From contig JAKAHE010000001.1 in NCBI GenBank assembly GCA_021815285.1, forward strand, positions 1 through 45,672: DNA of 45,672 bases. Reading direction: 5' to 3'. Shown in pieces: positions 29,438 through 36,894 of the stretch (the stretch's first letter is position 1; every line of letters starts with the position of its first letter). Made by a program: the position numbers and the translations under genes. This stretch comes from Nitrospirota bacterium. Lineage in GTDB: Bacteria; Nitrospirota; JACRHJ01. The notes beneath the pieces were generated by a model, which saw only the letters and a program-made list of their open reading frames with translations, did no database searches and was not told where the DNA came from.

Positions 29438-29992
29438 ATGGCGCCGCCATCTGCCGGACTGTCCTCCTGCCGCAACCGCCACGGGCATCACCCCCTGGTA
29501 AAACTCGCAATAGAAGCAATCGAGGCATACGTAAAGGAACGCCGCGTCATAGAGCCGCCAACGGAAACCGTGCCTGAAATGTCCGAAAAGGCCGGCGTCT
29601 TCGTATGCCTGAAAAAGGGCGGGGAGCTTCGCGGATGCATCGGGACATTCATGCCGACGACACAGGATGTTGCGCACGAGGTAATACAGAATTCAATATC
29701 CGCCGCCACGGAAGACCCGCGCTTTGCCTGCGTGGACTGCGCCGAGCTTCCAGGCCTCGATTATTCCGTGGACGTCCTGAGCCCTCCTGAGCCTGTAAAG
29801 AGCCTCTCCGAACTCGACCCGAAAAAATACGGCGTCATAGTCTCATCCGGCGGCAGGCGCGGGCTTCTCCTCCCCGACATCGAGGGCGTAAACACAGTGG
29901 AGGAGCAGATTGCCATAGCCAAACACAAGGCCGGGATCGCCGCTACAGAGCCGGTCATACTGCACCGGTTCGAGGTAAAGAGATACGAATAG
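29438..29992 (+). CDS. AMMECR1-domain protein (AmmeMemoRadiSam system protein A type)
   Basis: I chose the ATG at 29438, 1 bp after the previous stop. The 184-residue protein has the AMMECR1 fold: LKKGGELRGCIGTF (LRGCIG is the signature), ISAATEDPRF, DYSVDVLSPPEPV and GRRGLLLPDIEGVNTVEEQ. In the AmmeMemoRadiSam set this protein occurs with a Memo-like protein and a radical SAM enzyme; neither is in this window. Biochemical activity is unknown. It is read with the synthase and continues, after 2 bp, into the Rieske gene. Confidence 0.92.
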   Translation: MAPPSAGLSSCRNRHGHHPLVKLAIEAIEAYVKERRVIEPPTETVPEMSEKAGVFVCLKKGGELRGCIGTFMPTTQDVAHEVIQNSISAATEDPRFACVDCAELPGLDYSVDVLSPPEPVKSLSELDPKKYGVIVSSGGRRGLLLPDIEGVNTVEEQIAIAKHKAGIAATEPVILHRFEVKRYE

Positions 29993-29994
29993 CC

Positions 29995-30510
29995 ATGGGA
30001 AAAAATCCGGCGGAACTTATACAGGCATCGGGGGCGGACAATAATGTCCGCCCTGTTGGTTCGCGCCGGGATTTTCTGAAGGCCGGCATACTGGCCGCCT
30101 CAGGCATTATCGCGGCGGCGGCGGCCTGGCCACTGGCAAGGCTTGCCATGCGGAAAACGCCATGGACTCCGCCGGTATTCGTCGATGCGGTAATGCTCGC
30201 CGATATGCCTGAGGTCGGCGTCAAGATGGTCGATTTATCCCTGACAAAGGGCGGCAGGCCGGACGCCCGCGTGTTCGTAAAGAGAACCCCTGATGGCAGC
30301 ATAATCGCGCTATCCGCAGTATGCTCGCACCTGGGCTGCATAGTGAACTACGACAGGCTGAAAGACCAGTTCGTCTGCCCGTGCCACGGCGGGAGATACG
30401 ACGGAAACGGAAAGAACATCTCCGGCCCTCCGCCCGCGCCGCTTGCGAGGCTCCCCGTTCGCATCGCCGGCGCTTACATACAGGTGGGGATAAGAAGGCC
30501 GCCCGTATGA
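29995..30510 (+). CDS. Rieske [2Fe-2S] protein with Tat signal
   Basis: A 171-residue protein. Twin-arginine signal SRRDFLKAG (23-31) followed by a hydrophobic anchor (about 32-50) exports it folded. The Rieske domain has Cys110, His112, Cys128 and His131 as cluster ligands (CSHLGC and CPCHGG) and Cys115/Cys130 as the usual disulfide. It takes electrons from quinol at the cytochrome b Qo site. Its stop overlaps the ATG of the cytochrome b6 gene by 4 bp. Confidence 0.95.
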   Translation: MGKNPAELIQASGADNNVRPVGSRRDFLKAGILAASGIIAAAAAWPLARLAMRKTPWTPPVFVDAVMLADMPEVGVKMVDLSLTKGGRPDARVFVKRTPDGSIIALSAVCSHLGCIVNYDRLKDQFVCPCHGGRYDGNGKNISGPPPAPLARLPVRIAGAYIQVGIRRPPV

Positions 30511-31172
30511 ACAATCCCTTTTCCATAATCGACAGCCGTCTGAACTTAAGCCGCCACTACCGCAGGATATTCGAGCGGCCCCTGCCTGAAGGCGTTACGT
30601 ATTTCTACTGCCTTGGCGGCATAGCGTTCTTTTTTCTGCTTGTCCTGACGTTCACCGGCGTCGTCCTTTCCTTCTACTACGTCCCCTCTGCGTCTGAGGC
30701 GTACAAGACCATCCGCTTCATAGACGGCGGGCTCCCCGGCGGGGCATCGATGCCCGGCGGGTGGCTTATGCGCGCGCTGCACGTCTGGGCGGCCTCGGGG
30801 ATGGTCGCGGCGGTGACTGCGCACATGCTCCGCGTATACATCACCGGCTCGTATAAGCCGCCGAGGGAACTTAACTGGATCGTCGGCGTGACGCTCTTTG
30901 TCCTCACGATGGCGTTCGGTTTCTCAGGGTATCTTCTGCCGTGGGATCAGAAGGCATACTGGGCGACGACCGTCGGCACGGCCATGCCATCAACTATTCC
31001 TCTTGTAGGCCATTTTATAATGCAACTCCTCCGGGGCGGAGACGACGTAAGCGGTATAACGCTTCTCCGCTTCTACGTCATGCACGTGTACATACTTCCT
31101 CTCGTTTCGATATTTTTATTGTGGGCGCATTTCCACATGATTCGAAGGCAGGGCATAAGCGGGGGGCTGTAG
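30507..31172 (+). CDS. cytochrome b6-type subunit (N-terminal half of cytochrome b)
   Basis: A 221-residue, four-helix protein. Haem ligands are His92/His106 and His193/His208; the second pair is 15 residues apart, as in b6 rather than 14 as in bc1. Cys35 lies in FYCLGGI, the spot where b6f and related complexes bind an extra covalent haem. PWDQKAYWATTVGTAMPSTIP and RKQGIS-like RRQGISG at the end also match b6. It oxidises quinol in the membrane together with the Rieske protein and subunit IV. Confidence 0.94.
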   Translation: MNNPFSIIDSRLNLSRHYRRIFERPLPEGVTYFYCLGGIAFFFLLVLTFTGVVLSFYYVPSASEAYKTIRFIDGGLPGGASMPGGWLMRALHVWAASGMVAAVTAHMLRVYITGSYKPPRELNWIVGVTLFVLTMAFGFSGYLLPWDQKAYWATTVGTAMPSTIPLVGHFIMQLLRGGDDVSGITLLRFYVMHVYILPLVSIFLLWAHFHMIRRQGISGGL

Positions 31173-31552
31173 TGGATAAAAATCAGAAAAAATTCTACCC
31201 GGATTATCTGTTCGAGATTCTGCTCGTCTGCCTCTTCGCGCTGGAGGGCGTGCTGATAATCTCATATATATTCCCGCCGGTGACGGGAAGCCCCGTGGAC
31301 TTCTCGCGCAACTTCCTGCCGCGCCCCGAGTGGTATTTCCTCGCGCTCTACCAGATGTTCAAATACTTCCCGGGGCCTCTCGCGTTCCTTGGTGTCGCGG
31401 TTATTCCGGCGGCGATTTTATTCCTTATTTTTGCGCTCCCGTTCCTCGAAAAGACGCATTCCAGAAGGCTTCGGGACAGGAAATTTTCCGCGCTTGTTGC
31501 GGCTGTCCTTCTCGTATCCGCCGTCGTCCTGACCGTCCTGTCGTATTTCTGA
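31172..31552 (+). CDS. cytochrome b6f-type subunit IV (C-terminal half of cytochrome b)
   Basis: A 126-residue protein starting at GTG 31172, which shares one base with the preceding stop and has GGGGGG-rich sequence before it. PRPEWYFLALYQMFKY contains the PEWY motif of the Qo quinol site. Spans at about 14-34, 70-93 and 106-125. With b6 and the Rieske protein it forms the core of a split, b6f-type complex. A cytochrome c1/f-type gene is not adjacent, so the electron acceptor is unknown. Confidence 0.93.
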   Translation: MDKNQKKFYPDYLFEILLVCLFALEGVLIISYIFPPVTGSPVDFSRNFLPRPEWYFLALYQMFKYFPGPLAFLGVAVIPAAILFLIFALPFLEKTHSRRLRDRKFSALVAAVLLVSAVVLTVLSYF

Positions 31553-31557
31553 TTTTC

Positions 31558-31566
31558 TGCTATACT
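31558..31566 (+). promoter_or_regulatory. extended -10 promoter of the GYD-domain gene
   Basis: TGCTATACT matches the extended -10 pattern just after the subunit IV stop. A leader hairpin follows (GCGGGAG at 31582-31588 with CTCCCGC at 31600-31606). Confidence 0.5.
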
Positions 31567-31630
31567 CTCTTGATACAGCAGGCGGGAGCGGGGCATTTCC
31601 TCCCGCGGGGATTAACACAGGAGGTGCATC

Positions 31631-31954
31631 ATGCCGGTATATGTGACGCTTTACAAGTTCACCGAGCAGGGCATAAGGAACATGAAGGATTCGCCGAAGA
31701 GGGTGGAGAAATTAAAAGAGGAATTCAAAAAGGCCGGAGCTAACATCAAGGAGTTCTATGCGCTGATGGGCCAGTACGATACCATGATCATCGCCGAGGC
31801 GCCTAACGAGGAGGTCATCACGAAGCTGAACCTCATGATAGACGCGACGGGAAACGTGACTTCCCAGACGATGCGCGCCTTCAGCGAAAACGACTGGAAG
31901 AAGATGGTCCAGGAGGCGGCCCAGTGGACATCTGAGCTTGCCAAGGCCGCGTAA
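31631..31954 (+). CDS. GYD-domain protein
   Basis: A 107-residue protein of the GYD family: PVYVTLYKFTEQGIRNMKDSP at the start, then GQYDTMIIAEAPNEE and GNVTSQTMRAF. GYD proteins are small dimeric alpha-beta barrel proteins with no agreed function. AGGAGGTG ribosome site. It has its own promoter and a strong terminator, so it is transcribed alone. Confidence 0.92.
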   Translation: MPVYVTLYKFTEQGIRNMKDSPKRVEKLKEEFKKAGANIKEFYALMGQYDTMIIAEAPNEEVITKLNLMIDATGNVTSQTMRAFSENDWKKMVQEAAQWTSELAKAA

Positions 31955-31980
31955 AAGAAGGGGCTATCGCCCCTTCTTTT
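31953..31980. terminator. bidirectional intrinsic terminator
   Basis: AAAAGAAGGGGC (31953-31964) and GCCCCTTCTTTT (31969-31980) form a perfect 12-bp stem around TATC. It ends the GYD gene on the plus strand and the glycan cluster on the minus strand; it overlaps both coding ends by a few bases. Confidence 0.93.
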
Positions 31981-32320
31981 CCAGTTCCTCTATCCTCTGC
32001 TTCAGGAGCGCGACTTCCTGGCTCAGCGTCTTGTTCCGCTCCGAGAGCTTTGATATTACCACGGAAAACTGGAGCGCGATGAGCGTCAGGAAGAAAAACG
32101 CGAGAATGAAAAAAGCCGTAGGAGAGTAGTATATGCCCATGGCATGACCAAAGGAATCCAGAAGCCCGGGAATAGTCGATACGGCAAACAGGGCAAGCGA
32201 CGTGAAGAGCCAGACGAGCGAGTATTTTTCCTTGAGCCGCCTTCTGCGCACAAGCTCGAATATCAGTATCAGAAGACCAACGCTGCCGATGACGGAGAAT
32301 ATCTGAATCCTTTCATGCAT
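31964..32320 (-). CDS. DUF2304-type membrane protein
   Basis: I chose the ATG at 32320 (MHERIQIF) because GGAGGG lies just before it; it overlaps the upstream transferase end by 8 bp. The 118-residue protein has three spans (about 5-22, 35-54 and 65-88) and a C-terminal coiled coil (about 90-115). The family commonly follows GT2 genes and is thought to assist polyprenyl-phosphate sugar transfer; biochemical proof is limited. It is last in the glycan operon. Confidence 0.88.
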   Translation of the reverse strand: MHERIQIFSVIGSVGLLILIFELVRRRRLKEKYSLVWLFTSLALFAVSTIPGLLDSFGHAMGIYYSPTAFFILAFFFLTLIALQFSVVISKLSERNKTLSQEVALLKQRIEELEKKGR

Positions 32321-33038
32321 CCCGACCCTCCAGTTCCGGCTTCTTCCGGACAAGCCATATAAAAAGCACCATCATTACCTTGACCATATAGTAGACGGAT
32401 TTTATCGGCGTAATGGAGGAATGGCCTCCGCCCCTCGCCCTCATCTTCACAGGCTCCTCGGAAATCCTGAAGCCGGCAAGATGTGCCAGGAGCAGGCTCT
32501 CCACCTCCGGGTAATCGTCGGGATATTCCTGTGCGAAAAGCCTTATAGTCTTCCTGTTGCAGGCCCTGAAGCCTGAGGTCGGATCAGTGAGCCTGTGCCC
32601 GGTCATGACGGATAGAACACGGGCAAAGAGGGAGATACCTATCCTGCGCATTCTCGTTGATTTGAATCCATCGGAGTCGGACCGGCCAATAAACCTCGAT
32701 CCGACTACTATCTCGGCATTCCCGGCCATTACCGGCCCGATTATCACAGCTAATTCGGAAGGGTCGTGCTGGCCATCGCCGTCCACCTGCACCGCGATGT
32801 CATAACCTCCCTGCTCCGCATACCTGTAACCGGCCTGGACCGCCGCCCCGATCCCCATATTGAACGGGAGGTTTACGACAGCGGCGCCGGACGCCGCCGC
32901 GACGGAGGCGGTGGCATCTACCGAGCCGTCGCTTATGACCACGACGTCCGCCTCCGGCATCGCCGAATGAATCTCCGCCACGACCTTCCCTACCGTGGCC
33001 TCTTCGTTATATGCCGGGATTATCGCAATGAGCCTCAT
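32313..33038 (-). CDS. GT2 glycosyltransferase, dolichyl-phosphate-mannose-synthase-like
   Basis: A 241-residue GT-A enzyme: IIPAYNEEATVG (5-16), ISDGSVDAT, the DxD-bearing VQVDGDGQHDP and the later ADPTSGFRACN-like DPTSGFRACN. It moves a sugar from a nucleotide donor to a polyprenyl phosphate or glycan acceptor on the inner face of the membrane. One C-terminal hydrophobic stretch (about 215-232) may attach it. It is coupled to DUF2304 downstream and overlaps the next transferase by 4 bp. Confidence 0.93.
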   Translation of the reverse strand: MRLIAIIPAYNEEATVGKVVAEIHSAMPEADVVVISDGSVDATASVAAASGAAVVNLPFNMGIGAAVQAGYRYAEQGGYDIAVQVDGDGQHDPSELAVIIGPVMAGNAEIVVGSRFIGRSDSDGFKSTRMRRIGISLFARVLSVMTGHRLTDPTSGFRACNRKTIRLFAQEYPDDYPEVESLLLAHLAGFRISEEPVKMRARGGGHSSITPIKSVYYMVKVMMVLFIWLVRKKPELEGRDA

Positions 33039-34021
33039 TTCATACCCATTATGAAGAAGCGGATGAAACCTTTAAGCATCCCGATACCCCTCGCATAACT
33101 CCTCAAGAAACCGACAGGCGCGAAAACGAGGTATGAAACTTCTTTCTTTCTCAGCGCTATCTTGACAGCCCAGGGCAGTTGAATGGCGAACAGCACCGCC
33201 GCAGATAAAACAAACGGGGGCGCGTAAAACGGAAGCGCCGCAATAGACAGCAGATTCAAAAGCGAAAGCGGCGGCTCTATTATGTCCTTCTTTTTTGTAT
33301 AGTCGTCCCCGCCGCGCATACCCGGGTGCGCCTTGTAAAGCTTTATACGCCAATACCCGTGCGTGTATTGCTCTCTCAGGTATTTCTTAAGTGAAACGGT
33401 ATGGTAATGCCCCACAAGCGCGCCGGGCGCAAAGGCTATCTTGTAGCCCAGCTTCTGCACCCTGTAGCTAAGGTCGTTGTCCTCGCCCGATGCCCTCCTG
33501 TAGGATTCATCGAAACCGCCGGTCTTCTCCAGGACTTCCCTTCTAATAGCCACGTTATACGAGCCGAAGAACCGGATTAACCGCCCGTAGCTCTCATGCC
33601 GCTCCTTTATCTCCTCGTGAATCAGCCTCGGCAGAATCCTGTCCCCGTTGGCTATGTCGTATGAGCCTGTCACCGCTCCGATTTCTCCCCCGTCCGGCGA
33701 ATCAAAACCAGCCAGAAGAGCCTCCGCCCATCCTGGGCGAGGCACGCAGTCGGAATCCGTAAATATAACAACGTCGGAGGATGATGCCTTCCAGCCGGTA
33801 TTCCTGGCGGCGGCAGGGCCGGCATTTTTCTGATAGATATATTTAACCGATGGATACTGCTTTACAACTTCAGCCGTCCCGTCAGCGGAGCCGTCGTCGA
33901 CTACTATAATACTGTCCGCCGACATACCATCGGCGAGCAGGGCGGAGATGGTCCGGCCTATGGTATTCTCCGCGTTATAGGCCGGTACGACGACAGCAAG
34001 CTGATTCAAATCCGGCGTCAT
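33035..34021 (-). CDS. GT2 glycosyltransferase with C-terminal membrane segments
   Basis: A 328-residue enzyme: VVPAYNAENTIG (about 11-22), VVDDGSADGT, FTDSDCVP (the DxD-type motif) and the acceptor-site SGEDNDLSYR. Two to three hydrophobic spans near 255-305 anchor it. The motif set resembles rhamnosyl- or galactosyl-transferases that extend lipid-linked glycans, but donor and acceptor are unknown. It overlaps the next gene by 4 bp. Confidence 0.93.
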   Translation of the reverse strand: MTPDLNQLAVVVPAYNAENTIGRTISALLADGMSADSIIVVDDGSADGTAEVVKQYPSVKYIYQKNAGPAAARNTGWKASSSDVVIFTDSDCVPRPGWAEALLAGFDSPDGGEIGAVTGSYDIANGDRILPRLIHEEIKERHESYGRLIRFFGSYNVAIRREVLEKTGGFDESYRRASGEDNDLSYRVQKLGYKIAFAPGALVGHYHTVSLKKYLREQYTHGYWRIKLYKAHPGMRGGDDYTKKKDIIEPPLSLLNLLSIAALPFYAPPFVLSAAVLFAIQLPWAVKIALRKKEVSYLVFAPVGFLRSYARGIGMLKGFIRFFIMGMK

Positions 34022-34028
34022 AAAGTTA

Positions 34029-34514
34029 TTATTCCCGCGCTCTATTATCTATAAAATTCCCAATGGCTGTTATTATCCCGGCTCCCTTTTCCTGAGGTCT
34101 GAACTTTCCTTTCTGGCCCAGGAGCCTTTTGAGCGCTATCTCCAACTCCGCCGCGTCATAAATTACCTCCACTCCTGGCCTGCCAAGGACCGCCTCCGCT
34201 ATCTCCATCTGATGGTCGTTGAAATGCTCACCCAGCTTCTCGCGCCTCGGCATTATTATAATGGGTGTACCTGAATGGAGCGCGCCTATAATGGTGCCTA
34301 TTCCGGCATGAGAGATTATAACATCGGCTTTTGCCTGCATGGCTTCCGCCTCAGGAAACGTAAGAAAATCCTTGTAAGCGGCATTTACAGGGGTGAACCC
34401 GGAGCTCCCGGTCTGAATGAATATATCCTCATTGATAACGGCCGCAAGAGAGTCTACGGCTTTTATCAACCTGTCGAAACCGAGCGGCATCTTCCCGACC
34501 GTCGCGTATATCAT
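34029..34514 (-). CDS. Alg13/PssE-like glycosyltransferase catalytic half (GT28 C-domain)
   Basis: I chose the ATG at 34514, which overlaps the upstream stop (ATGA). The 161-residue protein is the donor-binding half of a GT-B enzyme: IYATVGKMPLGFDRL, then ADVIISHAGIGTIIGAL and GTPIIIMPRREKLGEHFNDHQ, which matches Alg13/EpsE and PssE proteins. It needs the membrane partner encoded just upstream. Together they add GlcNAc, glucuronic acid or a similar sugar to a lipid-linked acceptor. Confidence 0.9.
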   Translation of the reverse strand: MIYATVGKMPLGFDRLIKAVDSLAAVINEDIFIQTGSSGFTPVNAAYKDFLTFPEAEAMQAKADVIISHAGIGTIIGALHSGTPIIIMPRREKLGEHFNDHQMEIAEAVLGRPGVEVIYDAAELEIALKRLLGQKGKFRPQEKGAGIITAIGNFIDNRARE

Positions 34515-34957
34515 ATTAATCCGCCCTCGTACCGGGCCTTTTTGCCGTAGAATTTTAAAAGGCCCTCCCACTGCACCAGGAAGAGGTCTGCCGCCCAATA
34601 TATAAGCCTGCCGGTAAGAGAAGGACTTATCACCTGCGCGCTGCACTCCACGTAAACGGTAGGCAGGCGGAACAGGAACTTCCCGATGTAAAATACGGGC
34701 AGGGCTACTTCTGCACCCGTTGAAACAAGCGCGGCAGGCCTTTCCTTAAGAAGTATCCTCAGCTCCTGCCACGCGGTAACTAATACCTTTAGCGGGTTCT
34801 TCACGAAACTCGCAACGTAGTAAACGCAGTCTTCCCCTCCTACGGGAAGCGCGCTGTCAGTTATAAAAAAGAGCTCGTGGCGGCCTTTCAGTCCGTCGGC
34901 GATTACCTTCGCCTCTGCCAGATGCCCGCCGTGCGAGCAGACGAAGCAGATTTTCAT
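34511..34957 (-). CDS. Alg14/PssD-like membrane-anchor half of a split glycosyltransferase
   Basis: A 148-residue protein. CSHGGHLAEAK at the start, then RPAALVSTGAEVALPVFYIGK and TVYVECSAQVISPSLTGRL match Alg14/PssD. It recruits the Alg13-like half to the membrane and carries the acceptor site. A hydrophobic region at about 95-115 may dip into the membrane. It overlaps the methyltransferase end by 4 bp. Confidence 0.9.
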   Translation of the reverse strand: MKICFVCSHGGHLAEAKVIADGLKGRHELFFITDSALPVGGEDCVYYVASFVKNPLKVLVTAWQELRILLKERPAALVSTGAEVALPVFYIGKFLFRLPTVYVECSAQVISPSLTGRLIYWAADLFLVQWEGLLKFYGKKARYEGGLI

Positions 34958-35913
34958 TGTTTGCCTTTTCGCATCACGAATATCCTGGAGCTCGCAAGGC
35001 CGCTGTATTTTTCAACAAATGCCACCGGTAGGGCAGCTAACATTGCAACCGCGCCGGCAAAACGCGTCGCCATGGCGACAACAGGTTTTTTACCATAAGC
35101 ATCCGAAGCAACCGAGGCCGGGACAAGCGTTTCCGCCATGATATGGGCAAGGTTCGCAACGCTCACAGGGTTTGAAACCACTTCTTTAAAACCGGAGCGC
35201 GCGCCAAGAGCCTCCATACCGTTTGTGCTTGGTATGGTAATATGCCGCGGCATCTCTGCAATCTCTATCCATCGTCTACCGAAAACCCTCGGCATAAGAC
35301 CGTCCATCACCGGGACGAATATATATGCTGCGCCTCCGGGTTTAAGAAGCTTCAAGGTTCGCTCCGCAGTCTCGGCAGGGTCAGGAAGATGTTCGAACAC
35401 GTTAAAAAAAGCTATCGCGTCAAACGAGTGCTCATCAAAATCAAGTCCCGTCAAGGTACCGAGGCGCGCCTTAATTCCCATCGAATTGGCATATTCCACA
35501 TCGGATTGTGAAGTTTCTATCCCTTCGGCGTCATAGCCGTAATTAATGAATTCCTTTATCCGTCTGCCGCTCCCACAGCCGACGTCAAGGACTCTGCCTG
35601 AATATAAGCCCGTATGTTTACGAAATTCACGAATATGCTTTCTGTACATCAGGTCGTAAAAAAACGCCATCTCGGCTTTCGTCCAGAGCCTGAAAAACCT
35701 ACCCTGTCTTCTGGCATCCTTGACAATATAGTGATCCGGATATAGCCCATCCAGTTCGGCCAGAGAAGGCGTCTCCGACAGCATGGCGCTGCCGCACGAG
35801 TCGCAGGAAATAACGTCAAAATTCCTTTTATACAGACCGAGCCTGTCTTTCATCCCGCTGTAAAAAATGCTGAATGCGCCGCCGCCGCAGAAATAACATC
35901 TTTCAGGCTTCAT
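34954..35913 (-). CDS. SAM-dependent methyltransferase with N-terminal zinc-ribbon and membrane tail
   Basis: A 319-residue protein. Residues 1-45 hold CYFCGG and CDSCGS (zinc ribbon). A Rossmann methyltransferase core has LDVGCGSGRRI (about 108-118) and FNVFEHLPDP (about 165), then VPVMDG. A hydrophobic C-terminal part (about 285-305) suggests membrane attachment. This layout (zinc ribbon plus class I methyltransferase) is common in cell-surface sugar clusters, where it methylates sugars. The substrate is unknown. Confidence 0.92.
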   Translation of the reverse strand: MKPERCYFCGGGAFSIFYSGMKDRLGLYKRNFDVISCDSCGSAMLSETPSLAELDGLYPDHYIVKDARRQGRFFRLWTKAEMAFFYDLMYRKHIREFRKHTGLYSGRVLDVGCGSGRRIKEFINYGYDAEGIETSQSDVEYANSMGIKARLGTLTGLDFDEHSFDAIAFFNVFEHLPDPAETAERTLKLLKPGGAAYIFVPVMDGLMPRVFGRRWIEIAEMPRHITIPSTNGMEALGARSGFKEVVSNPVSVANLAHIMAETLVPASVASDAYGKKPVVAMATRFAGAVAMLAALPVAFVEKYSGLASSRIFVMRKGKQ

Positions 35914-36891
35914 CTATTCCTGCTCCTTCGCCACGCGCCAGACAGGGTTTGTCGCCGCGTAAGCAAGAAACATAAAGCTCGAAAAGATCACCCGTACAGC
36001 CACTATCAACGCGCCCACTTCCCCCTCGTAGCCGAAATGTTCGAGCACAAGCGCAAAGCTCAGGTCCGCCACGCCGAGCCCGCCGGGTATGGGAGCAAGC
36101 GCCGCCGCCAGAGAATAGACCATAATCGAGGCGACCGTTACCAGCAGTCCAGTCTGCACATTCATCATCTTGAAGAGAGCAATCCAGCAGGCCATGTCAA
36201 ACGCCCAGCACATAAACGTCAGGACGAGGTTGTAAAGAGAAAACCGGACAGTGAAGTAGCTCCCGGTAGCCTTGTAGAACTCGTCCAGCCCGCCCGTCAG
36301 CCCCTGGAGAAAGCGCCTGAGCGCGGCGGCTATTTTCCGTCCTCCGATAATTACAAGCAGTCCGTCCGCCCATCCGTAGACTTTCTCGCCCGCCTCCCGC
36401 GCCACAAGAAAAAAGATGAATACGCCGAGCGCAGCGAATATGCCTGCCAGCACAAATCCGGAGCGCATACCCCAGAACGTCCCGTAGAAGAGAAAGAAGA
36501 CGGCTGTGAAGACTATAAGGCTCTGAAAGGTTTCTATCACCCTGTCGTAAAGTATTATGGATAAGAGGTTTCCCTGCTTATTGTCGCGGAGGACTGCCGG
36601 GACTACCTCACCGCTCCTCATGGGCGAGACCATCCCCCAGAACTTGCTGGAGAAATAGGCCGATCTGAGTTCGGAGAAAGTTAATGGTGAGTGTACCCTG
36701 TCCCGCATCAAGGTCCACTTGTATATCCGCAGATAAGATGACAGCAAGTAAAATACACCGGTTACGAGAATCCAGCCGGGCCGGACGCGGGAGAGGGCCT
36801 GCCATGTTGCCCCTATGCCGATAGAATAGAGAACCCCAACAAATATCAGCGCGCCTGCTGCGGGCAAGACATATCTTTTGAAAACCTTCAT
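35914..36891 (-). CDS. YbhN/AglD-type integral membrane protein (LPG-synthase-like)
   Basis: A 325-residue protein with about eight spans; the family's SYLRIYKW and YFSSKFWGMVSPMRSGEVVPA segments and the final PIPGGLGVADLSFA are present. Homologues include the membrane part of lysyl-phosphatidylglycerol synthase, AglD and many cluster-associated proteins, with a proposed flippase-like or lipid-binding role. No aminoacyltransferase domain follows, so lysyl transfer is not supported. Its stop is one base before the methyltransferase start. Confidence 0.9.
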   Translation of the reverse strand: MKVFKRYVLPAAGALIFVGVLYSIGIGATWQALSRVRPGWILVTGVFYLLSSYLRIYKWTLMRDRVHSPLTFSELRSAYFSSKFWGMVSPMRSGEVVPAVLRDNKQGNLLSIILYDRVIETFQSLIVFTAVFFLFYGTFWGMRSGFVLAGIFAALGVFIFFLVAREAGEKVYGWADGLLVIIGGRKIAAALRRFLQGLTGGLDEFYKATGSYFTVRFSLYNLVLTFMCWAFDMACWIALFKMMNVQTGLLVTVASIMVYSLAAALAPIPGGLGVADLSFALVLEHFGYEGEVGALIVAVRVIFSSFMFLAYAATNPVWRVAKEQE

Positions 36892-36894
36892 GCG

